From the NCBI RefSeq assembly GCF_000520995.1, contig NZ_JACA01000013.1, positions 1 to 64,000 on the forward strand: a stretch of 64,000 nt of DNA. Reading direction: 5' to 3'. Every line of letters begins with the position of its first letter. The stretch's first letter is position 1. Shown here in pieces: positions 1-15,200 of the stretch. The notes beneath the pieces are model-generated. The model had not been told where the DNA came from. It saw only the letters and a program-made list of their open reading frames with translations, and did no database searches. This DNA is from Aquimarina macrocephali JAMB N27 (lineage in GTDB: Bacteria; Bacteroidota; Bacteroidia; Flavobacteriales; Flavobacteriaceae). The translations under genes were made by a program, and so were the position numbers.

Positions 1-224
1 GACATTTCACACAAAATGATATGCTGCTGGGTATATTCTATCTGATCTTCAGAAATTATATCTAATGAAATAGGTTCCCATACCGAATTTGCCAACAAAA
101 CACCTGTAACCTTAGCTTTATCTTGTTTTTGTAGCTTAATAGTTTTGATCTTATCCAGTGCTTCTTTCTTGGTAAGCTTTCCTCTGGAGATATCTCTATA
201 TATTTTTATTAATTCTTGTTTCAT
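1..224 (-). CDS. trans-AT polyketide synthase, N-terminal part (runs off window)
   Basis: Only the first 74 codons are present; the gene continues beyond the left edge. The ATG (complement of 222-224) lies 10 bp after the stop of the PKS gene at 235-19524, so the two are surely co-transcribed. Residues about 1-30 contain RGKLTKKEALDKI, the pattern of the paired-helix docking domains found at trans-AT PKS protein junctions. It mirrors ISIEEAAEL at the C-terminus of the preceding protein. Residues about 38-55 (VLLANSVWEPISL) look like the start of the structural half of a ketoreductase. I infer that this protein supplies KR and ACP to the KS-DH half-module that ends the upstream protein. The PKS identity rests on this short N-terminus and on context. 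Confidence 0.8.
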   Translation of the reverse strand, partial: MKQELIKIYRDISRGKLTKKEALDKIKTIKLQKQDKAKVTGVLLANSVWEPISLDIISEDQIEYTQQHIILCEM

Positions 225-234
225 GTGTATAAAA

Positions 235-3200
235 TCAATTTAACTCAGCTGCTTCTTCTATTGAGATTTCATTATTAAGAACTTTTTCAATTATGTTTTT
301 ATAAAAATCATCATCATAGGTTCCATCAATTGATATTTTTTGAGAAGTAAAGCCTGTTTCTCTATTCAGAGTTCGTGATGAAAACCCATGCATCTGTACA
401 CAAATATTTCCTTCGTGATCGCATAGATCAAGATCAATTTTAATGAGTTTATCTCCAGGTTTACTGTCTTTTGCATAGCGTGCCCAGACAAACATTTCTG
501 GGACGCAAGCAGAGATTATTCGTATAGTTTCTAACGAGAAAGGGAGTAATGGATGGGATGGTAAATCATTTAAATCAACCATTAACCCAATACATGCCTG
601 AAGTGCACTGTCCATTAAACCTGGATGTAAAGTGAAACCTTTCTGGTTGGTTTTATTCTCTATTGGCATACTAAGATGTGCGAGGAGTTGATGCTCTCCC
701 ATATAAATTGCAGTTACTCCCTGATGTGCCGGGCCATAATCAAGCCCAAACTGTTTAAAAGAACTATAAACAGTAGAAGATTCAATTGTTGTTTGCTTCA
801 TCTGTTTCCTAAGTTGATCAGTATTCAGTTTGGAAGGTATTTCCCTTCTTCTGAATATAGCTTCTCCTTGGCAATGTATAGTCTCTTTCTGCTCCTCTGT
901 TTCATCATTCAGACTATATATCTCAAATTCTATTTTTTCTACAGCATCGCCTTTTTCTTCATTTTCAAATAGGGCTATTGATACCGCTTTATATTTTTCA
1001 ACAACTACAGGCTTTAACCATACTGTATTTTGCAGTTCCAAAATGAATTGTTCTCCATGAACAGGTGACGCATGATTTATGGCAACCTGAGCCATTTCTA
1101 AATAGGCGACCGCTGGTAATACCTTGTTTCCATCCACCTGATGATCCTTTAAAAAGAATTCTTCACCATTAAAAATGGTTGTATAGCTTTGCTGACTTAA
1201 ATCAGAAGTATTTTGATGGAGCAGCGGATGAATTGTTGTAGTATTGCTTTCTGGTACCCTAATTAGCTCGTTGTTTTTGGAGATGTTACACCAGTAACGT
1301 TCTTTTGCAAATGGATATGATGGTAAATGAATACGACTGGGCTTAACTTCTGTATATAACTTATTCCAATCTAATTCCAGACCCTTTATCCATAGATCAG
1401 CAAGGTTGGATAGTTTATTTTTGGTTATCCATTTATTAATAATTTCCTGCAGGTCAATATCTCTACTAAACAGAGTGCGAATATCCTTATTTCGATTAGC
1501 TTTCCCTATCCAGGTATTTTCAATTGCACGTTCTCCATCAATATAAGCTTGAAGTTTTTGAGCCAGTTCTTCTACCGAATTAACAATAAAGCTCAAGCGT
1601 TCTTCCATAGCTTCCCTACCCACCTGTAAGGTATAAGCCATATCTGCCAAATCAAGATTTCTAGTTGATTGCAATCCTTCTTCTTCTATTTGAATAAACT
1701 CAAAGAGATCCTTGGCCTTTTGCAGCAACTGCTCATGTGTTTTGGCCGAAAGTGGTATTATTACAAGGTTTTTTGTTTTGGAAATAGGATTACTTCTTGG
1801 TTCGATATATTCTTTAATGACCAGATGAGCATTAGTACCACTATGTCCAAAAGAGTTAATCGCTGCCATTCTAGCTCTATTAGACGGTTTCCAGTCTTCT
1901 ACTTCGGTATTTATATAGAAAGGAGATTCTTTAAATTCGATTAAAGGGTTGATAGTTTTGAAGTTTAACAACTTTGGTATTTTATTGTGTTGCATAGACA
2001 ATAGTACTTTGATCAATCCAATAACTCCAGCCGCCGCCGCTGTATGACCAATATATGATTTAGCACTACCAATAGCACAAAACCCTTTATTGTCTGTAAA
2101 ATTCTGGAAAGCTCTTACTAAAGCATTTGTTTCTACTGGGTCTCCTAATTTTGTTCCTGTTCCGTGTGCTTCAACATAATTGATTTCTTTTGGATCAATT
2201 TTGAATTTTTTATAAACATCTACAATAAGTTTTTCCTGGGCCTCTCCATTAGGTGCCGTGATTCCATTACTTGCTCCATCCTGATTAATCCCTGATCCGG
2301 AGATCAATCCATAAATCTTATCTCCTGATTCAATAGCATCTTCCAAGCGTTTCAATACTACAATACCTATACCTTCAGAGATAATAGTTCCGTTTGCTTC
2401 TTTATCAAAAGTGAAACAACGACCATTAGGAGAAAGCATTTCTATCTTATCTAAACGAATGAGTACGTTCTCATCTAAACATGCATTGACGCCTCCTGCC
2501 AATGCCAAATCTGTTTCCTTATTTCTTAAGCTTTCGCATGCCAAATGCAACGCTACTGCCGAAGAAGAGCAACCTGTATTAACAACAAAGGATGGACCAT
2601 TAAGGTTTAAAGTATAGGACAAACGAGAAGCTATAATAGCATCGGAATAGCCTGTAAAAGTTTCTCCTGTGTATCCTGTAGGTTCTGCTCCTATATAGAT
2701 ACCTGTTTGAGAGCCCGAAAGATCTTTTGGATTGTATCCCGAATTTTCGATAGCATTCCAACTTTCTTGTAAAACCAATCGTTGATGTGGATTCATCGAC
2801 TCTGCTTCCTTAGGAGAAATATTAAAGAACAGAGGGTCAAAACAATCTCTGTCTTCAACTATTCCACCCCATTTACATCGTGTTTTATCTGGTTGTTTTT
2901 CGGTACTGAAGTATTTTCTTTGATCTAAGTAACGATTAGGAAGTTCATCAACTCCATCAACTCCCTGTATCAGATTTTGCCAGAATTGACTAATATTATC
3001 TGCTTTTGGGAACATCCCTGATATTCCAACCACAGCAATTTCTGAACTGTTGCCTTCAATTTTTTCGGAAGCATGTTTTCCAAACAAATCTGTTCTAAAA
3101 GCAAATCTGTTTTGAGGTAAAATACTCTCTATACTAGCTGCCTCTTCTTTATATATCGGTTGTCCTGGATCCTCCTCTGTTGTTACCGAAATATCATGTT

Positions 3201-6200
3201 GTATTTCCAGGTTGGATTCTATCTGTGCCTGATAAGAGTTATTTATATGTTTACTCAAACGATTTACCGATGAGTGTTCAAAAATGATAGCAGTATTTAA
3301 TGAAATAGAAAGTAATTCATTTACTCGATTTATAAAACTTACTCCTAGAATTGAATCAATTCCATAATCTGAAAAGGCAATATCTGAATCGATATTTTCT
3401 GAGGAAATTTTTAAAGTCTCGGATAAACTACTCAGGATTTTAGTACGAATATGTTCCCGTATATTTTGTGAAGGTTTCGAAACTAAGCTTTGCTCTCGTA
3501 TTGAAACAGTTGTTTGTTTCTGAATCTGGGCAGGCTTACTTTTGGTCACAGCTGGAATAGTTTTGGCAATTATCTCTTTCGGTTTTACTGATATTTTTTG
3601 CCTAATTACCCCATTACTCTGAGCCATAATTATCTGTTGGCCGACAAAATGTGTTTCTTCTGCCGGAAACAATACTAAAGGAAAACCTTCTTCTTTTAGA
3701 ACTTGTTTCCAAGTAGCAGGAAATACCCCTGGGCTACCTGGCATACGAAGATCAGCATCCTTGAAAAGCCACCATCCGTCTAATAACCCAAATGTCAAAT
3801 GATTAAAGAGTGCTGGAGTACTTAATTCATTGATCAACAAATATCCGTTTTGATGTAGAATGGTCTTTGCATTCTGTATAGTACGTCGTATATCTTTGGT
3901 AGCATGTAACACATTAGCAGCAATCACCAGGTCATAAGTACCAATTTCAATATCCTGATCCTCTATAGGTTGTTCTATATCAAGCCTCTCACAGTGTATG
4001 TAAGGGTTTTCTGGTACATAATTTTTTTCTGCATGGAAAAAGAATGCTTTTGAAAGGTCTGTATAGCAATATTTCTCTATCGATTTCTTAAAAGGCTGCA
4101 GTTTTGAAAAAACAATAGCTGAAGTTCCTCCTGTACCTGCTCCAATTTCAAGTATTCTTAATTTAGCATTAGGCTCTAATTGTAATCTTTGATGTACATA
4201 TGCTACTACCGCATTGGCTATAATTTCATTAAAGGTATCAGACTGTAGGTTGTTTTTATATACTCCTTCCACTTTTTCCATAGAAGAATTGGGAAATATG
4301 ATGTCTGTAGCCAAAACCTTGCCTTGTAAAACTTCTGGCAGTTTTTCTAAACAATCATGTACAAGTGTAACCCACGCTTTACGATCTTGGTTTTGTAAAT
4401 ATTTCTCTTTTTCTATATTCCATTTACTCCAAATCTCTTTAGTATTTGCTTTTTTCCATTCAGTAATGACATTGTCTTCATATTGAATATATCCGTTTTG
4501 TTTCAACCTTTGTAGACAAGTATTCCACCAAGGGATATATTTATCTAAAATCCCACATTGTTTATATAAGGTGGATATTTCTAATGTCTTCTCGTTACTA
4601 TTGGATTTTATCAACTGATCTATTTGACAAAACAATAATTGATAAAGCCAATCTTCTAACTTACTATTCTCTTCAATGTGCTTCAGTTCTCTGACTTTTT
4701 CCTGCGGAATCTCGATTGTAGATTCTGATACTATTATTGAAGATGAATCTGGTATTCTTGTTAAGGATATTAATTCTTCTTTATTGTAATTCATCAATGT
4801 CTCAATATGCTGTGATGTTTTCATACATAAAACCTGATGAATCCTTCCTTGCATAAGTTCACTAACGAATTGTTCAAAGCATTTAAATCCTTCATTGTCC
4901 TCCAGAGCTTCGAAATTCCCAGTAGAAATATCTTCATTACGTTCTGCAATAGTTTCAATTGAAGATTTCCAGAATCCCCAATTTATAATTCCAACAGGAA
5001 AATCTGATTGCTTTCGAATTGAGTGAACAAAGCTATCAGCATACGTAATTCCGCTCGCATATGCAGAAAGTTTAGCTGCTCCAGAAAAAGAATAGGCCTG
5101 TCCCGAGGAGAAATAACACATAAAATCGAGAGGTTCCTTTTTCAGAGCAGTATAGAATACCCTGCTTCCTCGAGCTTTCAGATCAAAAATCGATCTGAAT
5201 TCCTTTTCTGTAGTTTGATCTAATGAATTTTCAAAATCAAAGACCATTCCGGCAAAAATGGCTCCATTTATACTATGATATTCCTGTGTAATGGATGCTA
5301 CTGCTTGTTCAAAATCATTCTGATTAGTAACATCAGCTTGGATATACTTCAAATTCCCTCTGGATTCTTTACATAATTCCATCGCCACCTGAACCTTCTT
5401 TGAGGTTACTTCACTTCTTCCTATCCATACAACTGTGGCTTCATACTTTTTGATTAGTTTACGTGTAATGACTTTACCAACAGTACCGCTTCCGCCTACG
5501 ATAAGATAGACACCATTCTGACGAATAGCAGAATTAACCGGAGTGTTCCAGTCTAATTTATATAATGTTTGACGATACCTCTTTCCTGATCGAATTTTAA
5601 ACACTTCACCTCTATCTGTAGAAGGTTCTTGAAGTATAGTCTCTAATACTTTCTTACGACTGTCTGCCGTTTTTAGATCTTCTGAGGACAAATCAAGGTT
5701 TCTAACCCGAAATTGATAACTCCCTTGAGCAAGTGAATACGCCAAACCTGTAATACCTGCTCCCCCATATTGATTTGGTTCTTCATGAATAGAGTGAGTA
5801 TCCAGTGTTAACACATAAGATTCGATCTTCTCTTTTATCTTATTGTTTTGCTTAAGAACTTTAACAAGACGTGAAAATTGAATTTCATTGCTTTTATGAC
5901 TATACTCCAATTTATTTAAACTTAACGAATTAGAGAATTCATCTTGCATAGAAAGAAAATACAATGCATCTATTTCATCGATATTCTTCAAACAACTTTG
6001 AAATCCTTCAGGGTCGTCTGTACCACATAGCCACTCCTTGTCGGATACCTGCTCTGTTTTATTTGCCACTCTAACCAGAAGGGGCTTTATATTATTCTGA
6101 TCATAATATTGTAGAATTTCCTTTTCAAACCCTAAGGTGGATCCACTACAAACAATTAATACTGTTTTATGAGTTACAGTAGTGTTTTGTGACAATACAG

Positions 6201-9200
6201 GTTGTACTTCCCATTTGGTCTGATAACTTACTCCATCCCATAATTGAGCTGTTTCTATAGTGGTTCCTTTTGGTTTTATTTGTGAAGAAACGACTAGTTC
6301 CAAACCTCTCATAGTTATAGCTACATTCCCCTGTTGATCGCACAGGTCAATGTCCAGTTTAATTTGCTTGTCATCAGGTTGAGTTTCTTGTGATAATCGT
6401 ACCCAAGCAAACATTTCTTCGACACAAGCAGACACAACAGTTAATGAATCCAAGGCTACAGGGATCAATGGTTCTGCACTTCCAATTAACACTACACTTG
6501 CCTGTAATATACTATCTATGATACTGGGATGTAGCACATAATTGCCTTGACTTGTAGATGGTATTTTACACTTTACCAACAATTGGTTATTTCCTTGATA
6601 TATAGCTTTTAGTGCCTGAAAAGATTGCCCATAACTTATACCAATATTGTTTAGAGTAGTATAGAGATCAGATATTTCTACAGAATCTTCTCCCATTTGT
6701 CTCATCAAACCTTGCACGTCTAATTTTGAAGTATTAGATGCTATACTAAAAATTGCATTGCCTTTAAAATGACATATTTCTGCACCAACCTCTTGGCTAA
6801 AAATTTCGTAACTGATTTGATTTTCATTCAGTGGAGATAAAACGATCTTAATATTTTTATCCTTATTAACAATACATGGTTCCACCCATTCTAAATGGTG
6901 CATTTCAATAATTAGTGATTCTTCTGCTATAGGTAAAGCCATTTTAACAGCAGCTCTTGCCATTTCTAAATAAATACTAGTTGGTAATACTTTATGTCCT
7001 TGATATTGATAATCTTTTAAAAAGAATTCGTTTCCTCTAAAAGTTGAACTATAGCTTTGTTGAATAAGATTGGAAGTATTTTGATGTACTAATGGGTGTA
7101 GTTTATGTAAGCTACTTCCTGATTGATCTTTCGGTATTGTATTTATCCAATAACGTTCTTGAGCAAATGGATAAGTAGGTAAAGCAATACGTTTGGGTTT
7201 ATTATCTCCATAGAATTTTTTCCAGTCTATAGTCAAGCCTTTGACCCATAACTCAAGTAATTTGGGAAGTTTCTTACGGATAATCCATTTATCAATTGCC
7301 TCTTTCATGTCATCATCATCATTGATAATCCTAATATCTTCCTGATTGCGCTTTGCTTTACCTCTATAAGTGTCTTCAATGTCTTCAACATCATCAAGAT
7401 AATCTTGAAGTTTTTCGGTCAATTGGGTGACTGATCCTACTATAAATCCGAGGCGTTCTTCAAACTCTTCTCTACATACCTGAAGACTATATCCTAACTC
7501 TTGTAAATCAATAGTCTTCTGAGGTGGTGATACAATAAAATCTAGCAAATCATGAGTTCTTTGTTGTAACTGCTCTTCGGTTCTTGCCGAAAGAAGAATC
7601 ATTACTTTCTCATTTTGAGTCGTTCGAGGAATCGGATGTGTATTTTCAATAGATTCCTGATATTCTTCGATAACCACATGAGCATTGGTTCCACTTCGTC
7701 CAAAGGAACTTACGGCTCCCAGGTATGGTTTGCCTTCCTCCTTATTCCACTCACAGGTTTCTTTATTTATAAAAAACGGACTATCATTTCTGGTGATATA
7801 ATCATTTTCCTCTTGGCAGTTTAAACTTCCCGGAATTTGACAGTATTGCATGGCTTTTAGTAAATTAACCACACTAACTAACCCAGAGGCTGCCAATGTA
7901 TGTCCCACATTACTCTTACAACTCGTCAAAGCACAATGCTCTCGCTTTACCTGGGATTGTTTGTCACTATTTAGCCTTTTAAAAGCTTTAACCAAAGCAT
8001 TTATCTCAACAGGATCACCCAGTTTGGTACCTGTACCATGAGTGACGATATATGATAGATCATTGGTCTCAATTTGGTAATCTTTGTAAACCTTTTCTAT
8101 TAACTCGGATTGTCTGTCTCCATTAGGTGCAGTAACTCCATTTGTTTTACCATCGAAATTAATGCCACTAGCTTTGATTGTGCCATATATTGAATCACCT
8201 TCTTCAATGGCTGCTGATAATGGTTTCAGCATTAGTACTACAACAGATTCTCCCACTCCAATACCATTTGCATTTTTTGAGAAAGAGTAACAATGACCGT
8301 CTTCTGATAGCATGCCTGCCTCACTCATCATCATGTAATTTTCTGGTGAAAGGAGCAGTGAAATACCCGCTACTATTGCCGATTTACATTCTCCTTGACG
8401 CAGACTTGATACAGCCTGATGTAGGGCTACCAATCCTGATGAACACGCTGTATTTGTAGCAATAGTCGGCCCATGTAAATCGAGGAAGTAAGAGAGTCTA
8501 GAACTCATCATGGCATTACCACTGGTAGTAATACCTTGCCGTCCTGTGATTTGGTCGTATTGGCTTTCTTCCATTCCTACAAAAACACCTACTTTTTTAC
8601 CTCTAATATCATTTGGAGATATTCTTGCATCTTCTATCGCTTTGTAAGTTTCCATTAAGAGTAGACGTTCAGCAGGATCCATTTGCTCAGCCTCACGAGG
8701 GGAGATTTCAAAAAACAATGGATCAAACTCATCCACACCATGAATAAAGCCTCCTTTATTGGTAACCATTTTATTGTTGGTATCACCTGGAGCGGTAAAA
8801 TAATCATGCCAGTTCCATCTGTTAGAAGGTATTTCAGTAATTACATCTTTACCTTCTGCAAGCAATGCCCAAAATTGATCTACTGTTTGAGCCTGTGGAA
8901 AACGCCCAGACATACCCACAATTGCAATAGGTTCCTGATTCATTGTAGCAGGCAGCGCAGAATTAAATCGAGGTCTAAAACGATGATTAAGATCTGGCTT
9001 AACACTTTCTAATTTAGTTGTAGAAATTTTTCCTTTATCAGTTTCATTAACAGCTTTAGTCTGGTTGTAAAAACTTTCTATGTGTATAGCATGCTCCTGC
9101 AGAAAATACTCTCCCAACTTACTAATAGTAGTAGCACTAAAAAATATTGCTGGTGTTATTTCTAATCCAAAATAAGCTGTCAGTCTTTTAGCAAATTTAC

Positions 9201-12200
9201 TCAGGCTAATAGAGTCAAAACCATATTCTGTTAAATTCTTAGTAGTACTTAGTTCTGTTTTTTTGATTTTAGTCAATCCAGAAATCTGTTGCTTTAAGTC
9301 GGAAATGATACATTCCTTCATTGAAAGTCCCTGGTACTGAAATTTCCGTACTTTATCCTCGGTGTGTTTTGTTTGTCCATGAACGCTTTCTACAATAATT
9401 GGTTGCCTAACCTGATATAATCGATTCAATGTCTGCTCAAGACGGGATGGTTTTCCCAGCATCACAAGTGTTTGTGTCATATCTGACTTTAAAAGGTCAT
9501 GCCAAAGGTCTATACCTTGCGATGTTTGTAATGGTTCCTGACCACTGCTTTTCAAATAAAAGGAAGTTTGTTCCTTATCACTTGTTCCCATATTGCCTTC
9601 TTGCCATAGTGGCCAGTTAATGACAACTGTTTTTCCATTACGTTGCTCTTTTTGTTCACGATATTGACTATAGGCCATTTGGAAACGACTAGCTACTGCA
9701 TAATCACAAGAACCAAAATCACCAAGTAAAGCCGATACTGATGAAAAGTAGCAAATGAAATCTAATGAAGGTTCATCAAATATCTCATCTAATAGTATGG
9801 AACCAATGGTTTTAGGATGAAGTACTGTATTGATATCTTCTGCTGATCTATTGTAAAAAGGTTCTGAGGATTCTACTCCTGCTGCATGAATAATACCAGA
9901 AAGGTTAAAAGGCAGATCAGATTTCAAAGCTAATATTCCCTTTCTGTCACTAACATCAACAGATGTATAGTATACTTCTCCCGTACCCGTTTCTTTTAAA
10001 CTCTTAATTTGCTCTTCAATATCAGAGGTTATCCGACGCCTACCTACCAATAGAAGATTGGCATTATAATTTTTCGCCAGATAATGAGCAAACTGTAAAC
10101 CTAAATTACCACAACCACCTGTAATTAAATAACTTCCATTTTGTTTCAGTACAGATTCTTTGTCTGTTTTATCGGTTTTACATGATTGTATTGATAGTAT
10201 ATATCTCTTCTTATCCTTATACCATAATACTCCGTTCCGTTGTGATGCATCTAACAACTGTTTAGATGTACAGGAAGGTATATCTGTATAAAGTAATGAT
10301 ACTTGAATATTTGGTAGAAGTAATTTTAATGATCGTTCAAAACCAATCCAAGAGTAATCCCAACAAGTATTAACTTCTGAAGGATTATAATATCCGACAA
10401 GTGTCACGTGAGTTACTGAAGATATAGATGATTTAATAGTTTTAAACAAATCAAATAACATGTGAACACCTGTTTCACCCTGACCTTTCCCCCAAGTATA
10501 TATGATGCGAACAGGTTTACTCTCTTCATCAGTAACTCGATTAAGTATTTTACCAATATCGTTTTGGTTAGTTGGATGACAATGGTATAACTTCGGTGTC
10601 ACTTGCCGAAAACTATCAGCCTCCTCGACCATAATGGCTTTGGACAACAGATTCTCTGTTTCAATTACCAATTTTTCACGAAAATCCTTATCCGTAAAAA
10701 TAATGGTCTGTTGATCATCCAATCCTGCCTCTGTATTGATACCTGATTGATCTTGCCAATATTCTCTAAAAAATAATGTTTGTGTTGTTTCTTGTGTTTG
10801 AAACAGTTCTTTGTTGGTTACATTTTCATTAATGTTAGTAAATGCTTCTATTCTTGTTTGATTATCACTACCAAGTGATAACTCTCTAATTTGTATACAA
10901 ACACTGCCTTGGTCGTCATACAGATCTATATCCAAACTGAAATTTTCATCTCCTGATTGATGGTTTTTTGAAAAACGAATCCATATATGCATGTTTTGTG
11001 TACAAGGTGATACTACTCGTATCGACCCTAAATTCAGAGGAATTAATCTCTCATGCTTATTTTCAAAAAAATCAACAACCCTTAATATATGTTCCATGAT
11101 TGCAGGATATAACACAAAACCTTTTTGGTTACCCAGAGTATGATCTGATAAATTTAATTGAACTAATAATTGATACTCTTTCTGATGTATATCTACAATT
11201 TCTGAATGAGCTATACCCATTTCATCTTGCGTCATCTGTCCTTTAAGCCACTCTATGTCCTTTTGATTTGATACTAATGAATTACTAATACGTGCAACTC
11301 CCTGGCAATGGATTATTTCTTCGTTTCCTGTATTACTACATATTTCATAATCAATATGAACGTTATCCTTTTCATATAAAGAAATTGTAAATTCTGTATC
11401 GGGAACAGCTATCATAGGATCCGACCATACTATATTATTTAACTCTATACCGGATTCTGATTGTAATGGTAATGAGTGTCCAATAGCCGCACGAGCCATT
11501 TCTAAACTAGCTAATTCTGCTATGAATTTTACCCCAGTCTGTTGATCATAATTTAAAAATGATTCTTTGCCATTAAATATTGAGCTATAACGTTGCTGAT
11601 GAATCATAGATGTATTCTGGTGCAGCAAAGGATGTACTATAGTTCCCGAAGTTTTTGGCGATGAGAAATCACTAACCTCTTCATTAAACCAATATCGTTC
11701 TTTAGCGAATGGATAAACTGGCAAATTTACTCGCTGAGGTTTGTTCTCTCCGTACAATTTATTCCAATCCAGATCATGCCCTTGAACCCATAAACTGATA
11801 AGATTAGAAAGTTTTTTCTGCTGAATCCATTTATCAACGGTTTCTTGTAAATCGGTATCATTAGAAAATAAGGAAATAGTGGTTTTATTACGTTTTGCTT
11901 CTCCCAGGAATATATCCTGAACATTTTTTTTGCCTTCTATATATGTTTTTAATTTTTTTATTAATTGATCTGCGGTATTAGCCACAAATCCCAGACGTTG
12001 CTCCATCTCCATTCTTCCTATCTGTAACGTATATGACACTTGAACCATATCAAAGGATTGTCTCTCTTTATCAATATATGTCAACAGATCAATCGCCTTT
12101 TGCTTCAATTGTTCCTCGGTTTTGGCAGATAAAAGGAAAACACAATCATTATTTGAAACGCTATCTGAATTCTTGATATTTCTATCTAACGATGACGGGT

Positions 12201-15200
12201 ACTCTGCTATAACCATATGGGCATTGGTCCCACTAAAACCAAAGGAGCTGATAGCTGCCTGACGTCTTTGCGTTTCTTCAATGTTCCAATCTTTTAATTT
12301 TGTATTAACATAGAACGGGCTGTCTTTCAAACCGATATGTTCGTTCAATTTTTCAAAATTAATAGTTGGAGGTAGTTTCTTATATTTTAGTGACATCAGA
12401 AGCTTGATCATACCAGCAACTCCAGCAGCCATTAAGCAATGACCTATATTACTTTTTACTGACCCCAGAGCACAGTACTCCTTTTCTGGAGTGTATTTTT
12501 TAAAAGATTCTACCAAGGCTTCTACCTCAATCGGATCTCCTAATTTTGTTCCTGTTCCGTGGGCTTCAACTAACTGAATGGAAGATGGATCAATATTATA
12601 TTTATCATAAACTTCTTGTTGCAACTTAGATTGAGCTTCTGTATTTGGAGCTGTGATTCCATTAGTCTTACCATCTTGGTTAGTACCCCAGCCTTGGATA
12701 ACTCCTAGAATATTGTCTTTATCTCTTTCTGCATCCTCCAGTCTTTTTAGCATAACTACTCCAACCCCCTCGCCAGGTACAAATCCATTGGCTCGTTGAT
12801 CAAAAGTATAGCATGTTCCCTCTGGTGATAACATCCCCATTTGCGAAGTCTTAACATGCATATCAGAACCAACACCAACATAAACTCCTCCTGCCAGCAT
12901 AAGATCACTTTGACCAAGAATTAAGGAATCACAGGCGTTGGCAATGGCCACCAATGAGGATGAACAAGCTGTATCAATGGTTAAACAAGGTCCCTGTAAG
13001 TTTAGGAAATAAGATATACGTGCAGCCAATATAGAATTATCTCCACCTGTAAAACCATAAGCACTTGTTCTTAGATTCTTTGATAACAGATGATAATCTC
13101 CCTGACCACAGCCTACAAATACACCGCATTTGCTATTAGCCAATGATTCGGCATTGTAACCTGCATATTCTATGGCATGCCAACAGGTCTGCAAAAACAG
13201 TCTCTGTTGCGGATCCATATGCTCTGCTTCTGAGGGTGATATATTAAAAAATAAGGGATCAAAAAGATCATGTTCTTCTAATGCCCCCATCCATTTGCTA
13301 TAGGTTTTTTCTGAGATTGCCTCCCCTTCCTGATAGTACTTATCAATATCCCAGCGTTCTTTGGGTATTTCACTAATACAATTTTCGCCCTGAGCTATAT
13401 TTTGCCAAAATGCTTCTACATCTTTGGCTTTAGGAAACTGACCTGCCATACCAATTACGGCTATGGATTTTGATTGATGTTCTAAAGGTACAGTTGGTTT
13501 CTGTGCCGATAAATTGTACTCAGAAACAGGGTTTTCTAATGTTGATGATGAAGCGTTAATACTTTGTAATTCTATAGGATTATTGGCATGATCAGTTTGT
13601 TTTTCCAGAACTTCCTGAACAGGTAATATTCCTTCTTTTTCTGCTTCTGTTTTTACATAATTACTGAATTGCTTCAGATTTGGATAACTATAAATTTTAG
13701 TTGCATTAATAGAAATCTTATATTTTTCATTGATCTTTCTTATCCAGGTCACTCCAATAATTGAATCCAAACCAAGATCCACAAACTGGCTTTCCTCATC
13801 GATCTCTTCATCTTGCATATGTAATTCTTGGGCCAATAGTTCTTTGAGACTTGCCAAGATCATAGACAACACATCCGTACCCTGAGATATGTTATCGAAT
13901 CCGGAAGAAATCGATCCTTCTGCTTGGATTGCCTGATCCATTGTATCTTCTGTGGTAGTATTGAAATTGTTTTCAATACGTTCCAGAGTCTCAGAACGGC
14001 CAACAAATGTTTTTTCGTGCATGGCCAATTCCAGACTGTATGTTTCTTCCAAACGGATTCTTAACTTATCGGTCAACTGATCCTTAAGAGCTATTAAACT
14101 ATCCCGAGAATTACCTGCCAGCTGTTTGGCAAGAGTAAGCGCAGCAGAAAAAACCTCTTTACGGGGTAAAACCGGCAGAGGCAGTCCTTTTTCCTTTAAC
14201 TCCTGACCAGAGTATTCCACTCCTGTCAACAAAGTATCTCTTGCCAAGTCATATCCTATTCTCTCAGGAAAGATCAGAGTCGATCCCGCCCCGGGAGTAA
14301 ACCCATAGCTCATATAAGGACTCACATAATGCCCTCCTTCACTGAACAACGGAAAATCACAAAACATTCCCATCGACCAGCCCGCACCGATCCCATGACC
14401 CTGCATAGCACCTATCACGGGGATCTTACATTTAAGTGCCAAGTGGTATATTTTAGCATCAGTAAATTTAATTTTACCCTCTTGGATATCCAGTAACATT
14501 TCTTTAGTTCCTCCTGAAATGAAATAATTATCATATCCTGTCAATATCACTACTTTATAGGCCGAGGATCCCGCTATATGCTCGAATATCTCTGTGATAC
14601 CATCTATGAAGGCGTCAGAAAACATATTCTTCGCCTCTCTATCCTCCATCCTTACCTCTACTATCCCTTCCTTGTATACCGTGGCCCGTATAACTTCTGA
14701 CTTTAGTTGAATCTCTGTAGGTTCCTGTGGTAAAGAAGTCTTGACTTTTTCTTCAGCTTCTCGCCACAACGGTAATTGATCTATCTCTTCAAGAGTTGCT
14801 GCTACTCGATCCTTCTTCCATTGTCTTATAGCTTCTATTGAAAGAGAACTCCATAGAGCCGCTAATTCCATAGCTGATGAAAAGGGATCCTTGGATACTA
14901 ATGTCCCTCTCACTTGCTGCTGCAGCTCAACACCTCTATATATCTTGTTTGACAACAATACTTCCTGGCATACATAAGATCCCAATCGATCTTTGAATAT
15001 ATATCCTGCCTGTCTTGATAATTCTGGTATCGCTAAAAGGCCAGTAGCTGAATAGCCTCCCTCTGTTTGATAAATACATACATCACAAGATTGAGCAATC
15101 AGCCAACCAATATCTTTCGCATTTTTCCTTATTGCCGATATCACGGGGATTGGTGATTCTATGAGCAACCGTTGGAACTCTAGAATTTCTCTTACCGATC

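Noticed and set aside
10850..11640. First DH of the giant PKS as an active dehydratase
   Set aside because: The HxxxG His is missing and the DxxxQ motif reads ExxxR, so activity is unlikely.
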